The position numbers and the translations under genes were made by a program. Shown piece by piece: positions 1 to 11,045 of a stretch of DNA of 64,000 nt. Source of the stretch: Takakia lepidozioides (Eukaryota > Streptophyta > Takakiopsida > Takakiales > Takakiaceae); assembly GCA_030704615.1 (NCBI GenBank), contig CM060732.1, positions 29,493,053 through 29,557,052 on the forward strand, in the 5' to 3' direction. The notes under the pieces were generated by a model. The model was not told the origin of the DNA. It saw nothing but the letters and a program-made list of their open reading frames with translations, and searched no databases. Each line of letters begins with the position of its first letter. Positions within the stretch are counted from its first letter, which is position 1.

Positions 1-2
1 AG

Positions 3-1586
3 AAAGTGAGTTTTGATGACTGTGAAGTATTGCAAAACATATGTGTTGTGAGTGATTGTGAGGAAACTGTAAGTGAGAGTTATTTGGCAGGAAATCCCAA
101 GCGCAGGAATGTGCAAATGGTACCGCATGCAGGAGAGAGAGTGGAATTGATTGGTGGGTTAATGACATCTGTGGAACACGAGCCATACCTCGAGCAGCCA
201 AGGGTGGCTGCAACAGAGAATTGGGCAGGATGTGGCATTGGACTGCCTTCCGTTAACATGATTGATACATGATGGCATGAACAAAGGGGTTGGACAGATG
301 TTGTGGGGCACGTTTCGGATGGTGCAAGTACACTCAGAGCAGCAGCAATCAGCTCTGATGTACGCCCTACACTGGAGGAGCAATCTGTATTACGTGAAGT
401 GCAGTCAGCTGTTTACTTAAGGGCTGCACCAGAGTCACAGGAAGTGAAGGCATGCGCTGTAAAGGTAATTCACCATCCACAGCACAGTGTTGTCAAACCG
501 GATGCGATGGTGGACAAGGGAAAACATAGGGACAAGGGATGCATAATATCTTCCCACAATGGCTTGACACCAGCAATAAGTGATGACCAAGGGCTGGGAA
601 ACGTATCAGCCCTATCAGAGGGGCAGCACCAGGCTAGAGTGAATGAGAGATCAAGCTTAAAAGAAGAATCAGGGATGAGTCGCCGACTCTGCAAACACTG
701 CAATAGTGAAAGAGGGCATCTACGAGGAGCCTGTTCGCTGCCATTATTGGGCCATGTTGCCAGCTTTGAGTCATGGATGGAGTCTCTGCATCGGGGGCGG
801 CAAGATCTAAGAAAGGGTTCAGTGCATGGAGAAAATCAGTGCCTAGAGGATGATGGAAACAGGGCAGGAGTACCTCTTTCTGCACATCAGGTGAACCAAA
901 CAGGAGCTCATGAAAATACTATGGACAGTCTCTTTCGGCAAATGATGGTGGACATTGCAGGTCCATTCCCAACAACAAGGCAAGGGAACAGGTTTATGTT
1001 TGTGGCTGTTGATCCACATTCAGGCAATGTGGAGACCAGCCCGCTGGCAAAACGCAGCTCAGCTTGCATCAATCGTTGCCTCAGAGAGGTAATGATCTTG
1101 CGTTACGGATGCCCTGAAGCGATTCTCTCCAATGACGATGAAGAGTGGGATGAGAGTTTTTCCAGGCTTTATGGAATTCAGCACGAGCGCATAACACCCG
1201 TGTTCAACTATGAACTGACAAAGATGGCCAAGCAGCTGCAGATGGCATTTGAGACTTTGAAAGATTTGGGGAAAAACCTCTCAGTGATCAGATATCACTT
1301 GTCCCTGCATTATGAGGGCAAGGGTGTCAGCACCCATAACAGCAATGATGAAACAGCTCAGGCAGGGGTGGAGGAACAGATGTCGGAATCAATTCTTAGT
1401 CTGGAACTCCTTGAGGGACAAGATACTGTTCTTGGTACATTGGAAACTGAGAAAAGAGAACTCAGGGTAGTGAATTCAAATTTTGGGGATGAAGAAGGAA
1501 AGGCAGAGCAAGGCTGCCTGAAGTCGAATCTTTCTGAGCAGGAAATGACCATGGGGGAAAGGGACAACATGGACGCCGTCACATAA
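3..1586 (+). pseudogene. Ty3-type integrase-like reading frame with lost catalytic residues
   Basis: One reading frame runs from the left window edge to a stop at 1586, broken only by a TGA at 270-272; 303-1586 alone gives 427 codons. Around codon 217 (nt 951) a retroviral-type integrase core is recognisable: VDIAGPFPTT, then FVAVD, then RYGCPEAILS. The first catalytic aspartate is kept (nt 951). The second, normally the D of LSDQG, is asparagine (nt 1131), and the place of the glutamate appears to hold lysine (nt 1230), so strand transfer is unlikely. A cysteine/histidine cluster near nt 690 (CKHC, then H, then C) resembles a zinc knuckle with altered spacing. The C-terminal third is polar and unrecognised. 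No reverse transcriptase or LTR adjoins it. It may be a decayed element or a co-opted gene; the 5' end lies outside the window. Confidence 0.55.
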
Positions 1587-2854
1587 AAAAAGTGAGCCAC
1601 ACCACATATGTAGTGTGAACATGTGGTTATTTTTATTACAGCTCTTGGATGGGCTAAGTACTTTTTACAACATTTAAGTAGTTGAATGAATGGCAGTGAT
1701 GGATGAATTATGACTCATTGGATGAAGACATCCATCCGCCAAACATCCATGTGCCCTAGATCGGCGGGATTTATGAGTGACGGCGTTCTTCATGCAAACG
1801 CACAAGCATGGGTATGGCGAGCTGCTGACACTTTGTATTCTGGAGCAGACATCAGCCTACATGCCTTAGTTTTTGGTTGTGATTTACTTTCTTGTTCCTT
1901 AGTCAGTATATGCTATGGCGGCTGAGTTAGTTTTCCAGACAGAGCTAGTTGATGTGGTCGACTATAGGAGCTGCAGGTGTAGTAATTGCACAGGCAAGTG
2001 GGGCTTGGGTTTTAAGGCAGTTTTTGTGAGAAGGTGCGGCTTCTTGCTTTGGGGGAGATGGTAGTGAGGTAGTGAAGTAGAGAAGTGGAGGTGGTGATGG
2101 TGACGTGAACGAGAGACTTGGGCTTCAAGTTGGGACTCGGAATTTTGTGTGTGGAAGGATTATACTGATGAAGAAGTAAAAATCGACTGTTTGGGTCACT
2201 GTTTGTTTTTGTGTCTAGAATCTCACTTGCATGATGCATTAGTTCCTGCGTTGTTGCCATTAGGGAATTCTGATTGCAGCTATGGTCAGTTTGAGCATGT
2301 AGCGGGTGTGGGTGCAATAGCTGGGAAATCAGGGCATGTATGTAGTGCATCACTCAAACCGCCTACTGGGGAAACTTCACATTGCATAGATGGAATATTA
2401 GGGTGCATCTGTTAAAGGGCAGCATTGTTGTTTGTTTCCAGAAGATCAGTCGAACCCGCTGCTCGTGCGTAACGGAAGAGTGTATTTGGATCTGACCCTT
2501 GGACTTGAGAGGTAAAAGATGAGAGAGAGTGAGAGAAAATGAGTGGATGTCGGGTAGGCTCGGGTAGTTCGATCAGACTGTTTGACGGGCTGCCATGAAT
2601 ACAAGAGGGTGACGGCTGTTCACGGGCAAAGCCCACCTTTCAAGGGGAAATCTGTGAAGGCTATGCTGGGTGTTTGCAGCACGCGTGATCACATGCAAGG
2701 CAGTTGATTATCTGTGACGGATGTGTGTCCTACCTATGTCTTCTCTTCCGCTGCGGCATGGGTGGGACGGAATGGTACTCTAGTGACTTGAAGTGAATGT
2801 CGTGGGGAAACGTTTTGCCCCTTTCTTTCACACCACATCATACAACTACCAGGG
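1587..2854. other. Unassigned interval, no gene recognised
   Basis: Only short reading frames without family resemblance occur here. No paired LTR ends, inverted repeats or splice-supported exons were found. It may be the 3' flank of the integrase-like frame or old transposon sequence. Confidence 0.4.
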
Positions 2855-2990
2855 GTTAGCTATCTTTCAAACGAAAACTTTGTAATTGTTTCAGAAGGCA
2901 TACCGTCGGACAACCTCTGTTGCATGTCTTGGGAAATGGGCTGTAGAGTTGAGAGCCTATTTTGTCTAAGTCATAAACCAGCGGTTAACA
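2855..2990 (+). repeat. Truncated 3' end of an element-A family LTR
   Basis: This stretch matches the last roughly 140 bases of the element A LTR (6815-6951 and 30823-30959) with scattered substitutions. Shared blocks include ggacaacctctgttgcatg and gtcataaaccagcggttaac. It ends at the same terminal ACA. The upstream part of the LTR is missing and no internal region follows, so it is an old truncated or solo copy, more diverged than the two A LTRs are from each other. Confidence 0.8.
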
Positions 2991-3435
2991 AAGCCCTCGT
3001 TGAGTAGGGGTGCACCGATTTGGTTTCACAAAATTTGGACCTACGGTTCGAGAATTATAGAAATATGAACAATTTTGGTCGCTGAAAATTCAACTAAATT
3101 ACAAAAGTAAGTGTTGGAATGACAATGGAGGTGGCACTTGGGCCTCTACATGGGAGAAGCAGAGGAGAAGCACTTGGATACGTAGGAGATTGCACTTGGG
3201 CTTAAATGGGCCTTAACATAGGAGACGCACTTGGATTCATAGGAATTGCACTTGGCCGCCAGTCTGATATGCGCGGCGCCGTTTAATGCTAAATGGGCCA
3301 ATGGCACAGGCTACCCTAGAAGATCTTACACTTGGGCTTAGATGACACTGGACACTTGGGCCCACGACATAGACTACCCTAGTCTTCACTAAATCATCCC
3401 TCACTAAATCACAAGCCTTTAATCTGAAATCACTA
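2991..3435. other. Non-coding interval with recurring GCACTTGG motif
   Basis: Between about 3130 and 3350 the motif gcacttgg or acacttggg recurs at least seven times at irregular spacing, often beside gggcc or ataggag. A TGTTGGAATG at 3112 would suit an LTR start, but no partner end was found. No coding sequence is recognised. Confidence 0.4.
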
Positions 3436-4935
3436 TGACATGATAGATCAAATTATATATATATTCTTTTTTGATTAAGGGGGAGTGGTCACCCTTAAAC
3501 TTTATAGAATGGAGGACAAAACGTCCCAAGAGAACATAGAGGGAAAAAATAACCTTTGGTGGGTGCCATAGAGGCTGATCCAGAAAGTCGCTGCTTTGTA
3601 ATCAAGAGAACAGAGTATGCAAGGAGAGAGATAAAAGTAGAAGCAAAGCTGGTGCTAGAGAAGATGAGCAACTGCGCTCCGAGAACGAATGTTATTTCTT
3701 GCTGATTCAACTATCAAAGGAGAGCTGCACTTTAGACTTTCTTTTCCTAAAAGATCTACGGCACCTGTCTCCAATTAACCTCGGGCTCCTTGCCCTCAAA
3801 AGTGGAGCGTTTAGCACTAAGAGAGCTGTTAGCCTGTTGGGATGTTGTCGCACCAATAAACCATTGTATCCAATTCTAGAGCAGATTCGAGCTCCCCAGT
3901 CCCATGAGTTATCAAATTCAGCGAGAAGCTGAGATCGCCTCCTTTGGCCACATCTGCGAAGAGCTAGTTATCCCAAAACCTGCCAAGCCTTATAACGAGC
4001 CTCAAACATGATGTTTGAGTGAGTCTTAAACAATATAGACCTAACACATATCGATTCTCCAACAAAGATTTCTAGATATTCCAAAGAATGTGAGCTCTGA
4101 GAGCACCCAGACAGGACGTGAAGACCAGAGAGAACCATTTGCGTAATTGAGAAGCACAATAGAGTAGAAATCTGCAGGCATGGGCTTCCAGAGGGCATAA
4201 AAAAACAGAGCCTTTGTTCCAAGCAAGCCTAGCCATGGGACAATTGATTGAGCAGTGGTCCAGGTTGGGAGCATGAAGATTGCAAGAAACCTAGTAGGAG
4301 GGAGCTAAACCTGAAAGACAAGCTGCATGCACTGGCAAGACTCGACTAACCAACTTCCAAGGAATCCTGAAACTTTAGCTACCCTATCTTTTCTCTAGAC
4401 ATCTCGTTAGATAGCTTTCCACGGAGTAGGGCAGTCAACCAAGTGAAACCATCCATTAATTGAGATCCAGGAAAATAGCAAGGTTAAGCATAGAGTAACC
4501 CAGTTTGACAGTGTAAGCAAAAAAACGGGAGTGCTTCCTATGTTTCCAGATCCATTCTCCATGATCGAATTGAAGCAAGACAAGGGGGGCCATGATCAAG
4601 ATTAAGAGGAAATTGGGGCTGGTATGGCACCCATCGTCCACAGAGGGGCTAATCAAACCAGTAGCCATGCACAAGACCCGAATGACATAGATGGAGTCCT
4701 CCTACAGAGATTCAAGAGTGGGGGAGTGGCGCAACAGGCCAGATTGGAAGGCTTGGAAATTTCAACCATGAAGCATAGAGCCTGAGCGACTCATAGCAAT
4801 ATAGAAAGCACATATTGAATCGTCTCTGTCAGACCCAAGCCAAACCGGGAGCTGAGATCTCTCCGATTAGTAGGATCCAAGTAGTGGGCAAGTCCTCCGT
4901 GATAGTCTCCCATCCAGCTATCGCTTTCCTAGATG
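3436..4935 (-). pseudogene. Probable decayed LINE remnant (3' part)
   Basis: Minus-strand frames between about 4700 and 3500 carry weak resemblance to the region after a LINE reverse transcriptase: a CPMARLAW-like segment near 4230, as in zf-RVT domains, and a TVKLGYSML-like segment near 4510, all broken by stops and frameshifts. The unit ends on its 3' side with an A-rich and TA-rich tail at 3450-3476. The LINE identity is an inference from short motifs; no intact domain is left. Confidence 0.33.
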
Positions 4936-4974
4936 ATAGAGAAGCTATTGCCACAGACTGGGGAAGGAGGGCAC

Positions 4975-5611
4975 TGTCACGGACATAGCCCAGAGGAACT
5001 TACCAGGAGTAAATACCAGAAGTTATCAAATTACCATGTTATTGGAAATTACCATGACTTACCACGATTACCATGGTCTACCATTATTTACCATTATTTA
5101 TCAAGTTACCGGGAGTTTACCAAATTACCAAGAGTAACTTGGGAAACTGCTCAGGAAGCTTCCTTTGGCGGAAACTTCTCCATCAAGATACCTCCTTTGT
5201 TTGAGGAAGCTTCTCCATCAAGAAACCTTTGTTTAATCTTGGAAACTTCTCTAGCAAGAAACCTCCATAGGGGAAGCTTCTTAGTAGCCAGTATATATAG
5301 GAGGCGAGACTGGACACTCTTCAGTCTCGCCAACACAAGTTCAAGCTACTCTTGTTCCCAGTCCTAGTACTCCAGTCCAGCTTCCAGTACTCTAGTTCAG
5401 TTTCCAGTATTTGGTACCCCAGTCCAGTTTCCAGCATTCCAGTATTCGAGTCGAGTTCCACTATCTTGTACTCTTGACCATTGTTATAAATATCATCTTG
5501 ATTTATGTTTACCCACCATGCATTCGGCCACGCCGACCTTTACTTCTTGTCTAGTCTTGTACCTCTAGTCTGATCTCTTGTTTGTGTTCAATCATGTTCT
5601 CGTCCTTGACA
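4975..5611 (+). repeat. Element B 5' LTR
   Basis: The limits come from matching inverted ends: it begins TGTCACGG and ends CCTTGACA, whose reverse complement is TGTCAAGG. A TATA box lies near the middle, a pyrimidine-rich leader with repeated ccagtactcc-like blocks follows, and TTTGGCGA, a possible primer site, lies just after the end. The 3' partner is outside the window, so the limits rest on these end motifs. Confidence 0.68.
5292..5299 (+). promoter_or_regulatory. TATA box of element B LTR
   Basis: TATATATA followed by GGAGGCGAGAC lies about two thirds of the way before the LTR end, the expected place for the retrotransposon core promoter. Confidence 0.6.
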
Positions 5612-5649
5612 GTTTGGCGAGACTAAAATTTGTTCCTTAGTTGGTTAAG

Positions 5650-6067
5650 ATGGAAGACACATTGGCGGAAATGGTCGCCACATTGCAAAGTCTTCAGCTC
5701 CAGATGCAAGAACTTCGTACCTCTACCGTCCAATTACAAGCTGATCAGTCTCAAGATCTTGGCAACGCTCTCCACAATTTACAACAATAGTTAAAAGAGT
5801 CGAACAATGGATCTTTAGCCATACGAGTCCCTACTGCAACAGCTCCTACTGCAACGGTTCCTCTTCAACAGATTACGAGAGAACCAAAGATCAGCATGCC
5901 CGAGAATTTGATGGGACGAGATCAAGATTTCGTGGTTTTGTTCAACAAGTACGACTATATCCACAACGCTACCTCGATGAAGGTATTCAAGTGGGATTCG
6001 TGGGCACTCTTCTATCAGGCACTGCCCTATCTTGGTTTGCACCGCTATTAGAAAAAACTTCGCATTT
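5650..6067 (+). pseudogene. gag: Element B gag, N-terminal part
   Basis: The ATG at 5650 opens a frame of 46 codons rich in Leu and Gln, with heptad-like spacing, stopped by TAG at 5788. The same frame then reads ITREPKISMPENLMGRDQD, typical of the start of a Ty3 capsid domain, and a later frame reads SGTALSWFAPLLEKTSH. A stop and a frameshift near 5930 therefore disable it. Translation would continue at 30960 after element A is removed. Confidence 0.72.
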
Positions 6068-6951
6068 TGATAACGGCTATGCTACGAGGGACAGACAACG
6101 AGGGTCACAATGAGACATACCGGGTAGTGATGGACGTACACTACCTGGCCACAGGCAGAGACGGCTAAGTACGCGGTACTTAGCAAATGGCGGGACAAAG
6201 GTACATTACCACGGGAGCAGTAGTGGGTAGTGTAGTAACCGTGGGTCGTGAACCACGATATCACACGGCCACATTAGCATCGGCTTTAACCAATAAATGG
6301 AGTAGTGGGCCATTTACCACTATGGCTCAGGACCACTGCAACGAGCCACTTTTTTAGCAAACCTTTTAGGTTGCGTAGGCAGTTAGGCAAACGGTCATTA
6401 AACGGCCGCAGACTATAACGGCTCTTTTGAGCATAGTATAAAAAGGTTGCACGCAATTTAGAGGGAGAGCAATATGAGTATCAGTGATCAGTGTGTATTC
6501 AGGGACTCAAAGTGATTCAGTGTGTACTTCTGTGATGATGTGACGACCTCTGAAGTAAAGCCATGCTATTCGAAGTATCTCTGTGTAGAGTGAATGTGAG
6601 ATGGAGAGAATGTACATTATGAGAGACCGCAAGATGGTGAGAATGTGTATCATCTCAGTATAATTCTTGTTTTGCCTTGATTATCAATTGTTTGTATGAA
6701 TGAACCGACTTCAGTCTTTTCGATTAAGATCTTTCAGGCCAAAAAGACTGTAAGTTGGGCTTAATCAATAGGATTAAGCAGCCTCCAGGGAAATGAATTC
6801 ATACGATGTTCATGGTTTAGCTATCCTTAAAACGATTACTTCGTAATCGTTTATGAAAGCATACCGTTGGACAACCTCTGTTGCATGCCTTAGGAAATGG
6901 GCAGTAGTGCTGTTAGCTTGTTTTGCCTAAGTCATAAACCAGCGGTTAACA
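6068..6951 (+). repeat. Element A 5' LTR
   Basis: 884 bp from tgataacggc to cggttaaca. It matches the 3' LTR along its whole length apart from a few substitutions and short indels, the largest near 6660. Confidence 0.95.
6437..6444 (+). promoter_or_regulatory. TATA box of element A 5' LTR
   Basis: TATAAAAA, following gcatag; the equivalent site in the 3' LTR at 30456 reads TATAAAAT. Position and conservation fit the core promoter of the element. Confidence 0.65.
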
Positions 6952-6952
6952 T

Positions 6953-7420
6953 TTGGCGACCATACTGGGGACTAACGGTATGTTGAGTTCAAGTGTGCTC
7001 AAGGAAGGATGGTTACTCAGTGATTTCTTGAAATCACAAAAGAACGAGTCGACGGAAGCAAAGGAATGGAAAACATTCCTGGAAAAATTTCATGGCTTAC
7101 CAATAACAATACAACAGAAGATCTTTCTTTCAATTGCGAAAGAAGATGACAAATGGGGATTGAAGGAAGGGGTGATCAGTATTACACGAGCACCTTGGGA
7201 ATGTAGAATCAGAAGTGAAGAATGATTGTCTCGTCTAGCTTTATTGATTACTCTAATTCCAATCAGAAAAGTTTGCTACACTAGTTATATTTTCAAAGAA
7301 GGATGTTCAAATTATGAATATTGTCACATGATCATAGAAGGAGTGGAGTACTGGATACCCAAAGACTTGTTGCAAGTCAGATACACTGAGAAAGACAGAT
7401 GGTATTATTGTGCCCATTAA
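6953..7420 (+). pseudogene. gag: Element A gag, N-terminal domain
   Basis: Two short frames (90 and 64 codons) separated by a stop at 7223-7225 resemble the N-terminal gag region of element C (34000-34520): an EWKTFLEKFHGLP-like helix, then DDKWGLKEGVI (DPEWGLEKGVI in C), then VEYWIPKDLL (VKNWIPKDIL in C). Gag binds the genomic RNA and forms the particle. Stops and missing segments make this copy defective. The domain is shared by the two families but I do not recognise it otherwise. Confidence 0.6.
6954..6972 (+). promoter_or_regulatory. Primer-binding site of element A
   Basis: tggcgaccatactggggac starts two bases after the LTR end. Element C has the same 19 bases at the same place (33935). 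The corresponding tRNA 3' end would finish in GTCGCCA. I could not assign the tRNA. Confidence 0.6.
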
Positions 7421-7549
7421 AAGTTTGGTGATCAATCAGTAAAAAGGAAAATTAAGTCGTAATACGGATTCTGGCAAGATAGGGTAAATCTTGGAGAAAG
7501 GCTAGAGACCACTATAAAAAAAATTTACTAACATACCAAGACTGATTAA

Positions 7550-9093
7550 AGGGTGCCGAAAAGGAATTCTGCATATGATGTGGGAATGAATGAAGAAATT
7601 AAAGAATAAGCTAAGCAAGACAGATCTGAACAAATAGAGAAATATGCTGCAGAAAGGGAGGCTCGGTTAAGAGAAGAGTTCCCAGAATTACAGAACTTGA
7701 ATATTATTCAAGGTGAGACATCAAGACAAATTGACAGTGATAAACCAGAAGATCAGGAAATCGGATCAGTGGGAAGTGGGAACACTACACCAGAAGAAGT
7801 TGCTAGTAATGCACTTGGTGAATGGTTACCACAAGAAAGATTTGAAGGACCTTCTACAGTAACAAGTCCAAATCGAGGCTTTGCTGAAATATTAGAAGAA
7901 AGATTTGAGAACATTTTGAGTGGAGAAGGTGAAAGAAGTGAAACCACTTCTCCGAACCATCCCAGTTTGGACAACCAATTGCACCAGTAGCACTAGTTGC
8001 ACCAGCTGTACTAATGGCTTTAGCAGCGAGCAAAACCAGACCGCCGTTCCTTTTATATGATGGGAAATCTGATCCAGATATCCATCTTAATCAATTTGAG
8101 AACATGTGCACCATTTACAATGAAGCAACAGACCAGGAAAAGATCCGATTATTTCCTTGTTCAATGGCCAGGAAAGGCATTGAATGGTTGACAACCTTTC
8201 CAGCAAATCACTTTGCAAATTGGGCGGATATGAGAGCCGCATTTCAAGAAGGATATAGATCCAACAAATCCATGTCTGAAATCTTCACAGGATTACAGAA
8301 CCTGAGACAGAAAAAGAAAGAACTGGTAGTCGACTACCTAGAGAGAATGAAGACTCTGATCAGGAAGCTACCTCAAGCACCAGGGGATGATTTGCAAAAA
8401 TCATGGTTCATCAACGGACTTCGTCCTGAATATGTAACCATGGTTACAGTCATGCCTAACAACACTTTGGCTGAAGCAGTAGGAACTGCAAATAAATTGG
8501 AATTGGGATTCCATCAGAGCAGAAGCAAAGATTCCAAGGATCCCTTGGAAGAAGAGGACTCTGATGATGAAGAAAAACCCAAGCAAAAGAAGAAAGAAGT
8601 GATTGACAAAACCACTTAGGATCAGAAGATAGCAGAAGCTATCAAGAATTTTAAAGATGAAGGGCCACGGAAGGCAACATGGTGTCACAAATGCGGGACT
8701 GCAGGACACTTGGCAACGGAATGCCACATGAAAGACAAATACTGTGATATTTGTCATATGAACAATCATAATACCAGCCATTGTATTTACAACCAACGGG
8801 CCAAGAAGAGTGGGTACACACGAGAGGTGGGGGTACACCAAGTCCAAATCTGACGAGGAGGATCGGACGGACCAAGACTATACAATATGGGTAATCGTTA
8901 TCAGAGGCCACAAAATGACTATCCACCACGGGATAGGGAACATCAACCCAGAAACAAAGAAATCACGAGATGCCACTATTGCAAGAAAGAGGGGCACTGG
9001 AAACATGAATGCCAGTTGCGAATCAAGCATGAGGCAGAAGTGGGAAATATGGAAGCCGGACCGAGTGTAGCCGTGAGTGTGGTACCCCTGTAG
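7550..9093 (+). pseudogene. gag: Element A gag: capsid domain and three zinc knuckles
   Basis: A Retrotrans_gag capsid domain is clear from 8038 to about 8510 (PPFLLYDG, then FENMCTIYNE, then a WFINGLRPEY end). In the same frame, past a TAG at 8617 and a TGA at 8852, come three CX2CX4HX4C knuckles, CHKCGTAGHLATEC, CDICHMNNHNTSHC and CHYCKKEGHWKHEC, which would bind RNA. The frame stops at 9091. An acidic linker frame (7697-7990) precedes the capsid in another frame, so a frameshift near 7990 is needed. Three knuckles are also present in elements C and D, so this is a family trait. Confidence 0.82.
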
Positions 9094-9528
9094 TGGATAC
9101 CCTTGCGGTAACCCGAACTCAGGCCAAGAAACAGAAACCTCCAGATAAGGAGATTGAAGAAGAACGGAAACAATATCCAGAAAGTGCAGCATGGCAGGAA
9201 GAAAAGAGCTTACACCAGGAGGTAAGTAAAGCCATAGCTCGAATGCAAGAGGGAACTCATATACCTTCTGGAGAGCCAACTTCAGATAATCAAATCAGAC
9301 CAACGGTGAAGACCACGAATGCAACCACTGAAACAGAATTGGCTGAAGTAATCTGCCAGACCAAGAACCAAATTACCATTGGACAATTATTAAAAATTGC
9401 TCCACACTACAAGAAAACTTTATCTCGGGCAATCGAGACATTGACCCCCACACCAAAACAAAAACCAACACCAGAGGTTTACACGATTAAACCCACAACT
9501 ATACGACAAACTCCAGACTACGACGAAG
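9093..9528 (+). pseudogene. Element A gag-protease junction, interrupted by element F
   Basis: The frame contains AVTRTQAKKQK, a charged stretch, and TELAEVICQTKNQITIGQLL, which matches ETLAEVICQTKAEITIGQLL of element C. It is cut at PDYDE by element F. Joined to 24060, the text continues AIPVIQVRIG, aligning without a gap to SMPVIQLRIG of C. This fixes the insertion point and the target duplication. Confidence 0.8.
9521..9528. repeat. Target-site duplication of element F, left copy
   Basis: cgacgaag here corresponds to cgacaaag at 24052-24059, seven of eight identical. Removing one copy plus F restores the protease frame of element A. Extending to nine bases gives seven of nine, so the true length may be 8 or 9. 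Confidence 0.7.
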
Positions 9529-9549
9529 GGGGGCTGCTATTTCATGAGC
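9529..9549 (+). repeat. Left terminal inverted repeat of element F
   Basis: The inner 13 bases, ctatttcatgagc, match the inverted right end exactly; the outer 8 differ at four positions. Further catgagc copies follow to about 9590. Confidence 0.75.
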
Positions 9550-9886
9550 CATGAGCCATGAGCAGAGTCGTAAGTGTCGAAAAAAACATGAGCAGGACTA
9601 TTTTCCGGAAATGAGTGTCCGCGGGAATAGGGTTTAGGGTGTCACGGTCATAGGGGGAGAAGGACCTCCCGATGAAGGAGGTTCGGCAATGTTTTTTAGA
9701 ATTACATATTGAAAGGCAATGTTTCGCGAATGGTAGGGTGGTACTGATCTGTACAATGGGGGGCCATTTCAGCCTACCAGCCACTTGCAAAATCCACCCA
9801 CACTCCCAATCCCAAACGAAATGAGGAATGACGCATTTTGGGAACGATGGATACATAATAGAACAAAAAGAGGGCACAATGGGGTT

Positions 9887-9892
9887 TTTATT
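9887..9892 (-). terminator. Poly(A) signal of the minus-strand paralog
   Basis: AATAAA on the minus strand, in the context atcaataaaa, about 80 bases after the stop of the gene at 9974. The plus-strand paralog has the same ten bases at a similar distance. Confidence 0.6.
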
Positions 9893-9973
9893 GATCCACA
9901 TAAATTGCATTTGAAGCACGTCTACTGCTGATTGTGCAAACAATTCTTTAGCCCTGTGCCTTCTGAATACAAG

Positions 9974-10669
9974 TCACGTTGTCAATGGGACTTCAACTGC
10001 TCTGAGAACTAGCTCATGAGTCTTCGGGCTCCTCCACGTTGTACCGCCCCTGTTTATGTTCACCACAATGTCCTGCCCTTCAATCATACCACCATCGAAT
10101 ATGGAAAGCTTCACGTTTTCGCCGTCCACACCAATGCGAATGTCCCCATACAATGGAGAAGATGAGCACACTCCTTCAGGAGTATAAGTCTCTTCGATGG
10201 AGTCCACCCACGTCCACTGGCAGCAGTTCCACCGCAACAGCATAGCAGTGCGCATTCTTCTGCATGGGTGCCCGTCGTAGCTGGGAAAATCGGAATCAAG
10301 GATGCGCAGGAGCCACGGACTCCTCAGACCAAGATCGTCACCCCGCTCGAAGGCGTACTGGCCAGGGAGATACTCAAAAGCGGATAATGTTTCCACATTC
10401 GAACCAGTATCTTCTGTGTAATCTGTGTACCAGATAATGATGTCTCCCGATGTGGCCGAATACATTGCATAATCGATGCCTCCATAAGGGCAGTCGTCCC
10501 GATTCCGGAAGCACGACATCCTTGCAAAGGAGGACCTGAGGACGTCTTTGATGCCGATGACAATCACCTTGCGGACAGCAACGAAGCCCTTAGATTTTCG
10601 AAATGATGAGAAGCGGAAGAGCAGTGCGGGCTCCAATAATGGACCATCTGGGTCACAAGTACCCACCAA
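9974..10669 (-). CDS. Unknown protein, paralog 1 of a divergent pair in element F
   Basis: The frame of 231 codons is uninterrupted. Methionines near 10669 and 10516 are possible starts; the second (MSCFRNRDDCPYGG) aligns with MPCRRNPADCPYHG of the paralog at 11046-11654, so the conserved protein is probably about 180-200 residues. Shared blocks are DYAM, SGDII, W, a FERG segment, LLRWNCCQWT (LWRWNCCQWT), FDGGMI followed by DIVV, and ELVLRAVEVP (ELVLRAIKVP) at the C terminus. No signal peptide, membrane segment or known domain was recognised. The two genes point away from each other around a 63-bp inverted repeat. Keeping two intact copies inside an otherwise decayed transposon suggests coding function, but I cannot say which; a structural or accessory role is a guess. 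Confidence 0.68.
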   Translation of the reverse strand: MVGTCDPDGPLLEPALLFRFSSFRKSKGFVAVRKVIVIGIKDVLRSSFARMSCFRNRDDCPYGGIDYAMYSATSGDIIIWYTDYTEDTGSNVETLSAFEYLPGQYAFERGDDLGLRSPWLLRILDSDFPSYDGHPCRRMRTAMLLRWNCCQWTWVDSIEETYTPEGVCSSSPLYGDIRIGVDGENVKLSIFDGGMIEGQDIVVNINRGGTTWRSPKTHELVLRAVEVPLTT

Positions 10670-10754
10670 TCATCGTGTAACGTGTTCAACAAGCCAGCGG
10701 TGGATGAACCGATACCTCTTTCTCATCCACGGGGTATAGTTTGAAATCTGCCAC

Positions 10755-10817
10755 CGAAGTCCATCCCCCGGATGGAAATTCGGCGCCGCATTTACATCGA
10801 AGGGGGGATGGACTTCG
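10755..10817. repeat. Inverted repeat between the divergent paralogs
   Basis: Arms cgaagtccatccccc and gggggatggacttcg are perfect complements of 15 bases. The 33-base centre carries a degenerate copy of the element F palindrome (aattcggcgccgcattt). It lies between the two divergent genes, where a shared promoter or operator-like site would be expected. Confidence 0.75.
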
Positions 10818-11045
10818 TCGTCTCGAGTGGCTATAGGCCCACCTGGCACTTACTGCCCATAGTTTGCATGGCAGGGAAGGAAACTGAAACGGCTCCATCC
10901 ATGGATGAGCCAATCTTCATCCATGCAGGTTCCTGTCGGGGGGAAATTTAAATGTGCCCTGGAGTGTTTGTGAGGAATTGTAGTGTTTGCTTGAATTTCT
11001 TCCAGCCACCGCGCTGCTACCTCCTCCATCCGGGAGCTGCTGTCA

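Noticed and set aside
1710-2636. Short frames at 1710-1925, 2149-2415, and minus 2353-2012 and 2636-2412
   Set aside because: No family resemblance, codon pattern or splice context; chance frames.
3112-3430. Possible copia-type LTR starting TGTTGGAATG
   Set aside because: No matching CA end, partner copy or primer site was found.
9542-9943. Minus-strand frame of 133 codons next to the left end of F
   Set aside because: It lies in the 3' untranslated region of the gene at 9974 and spans its AATAAA and the terminal repeat.
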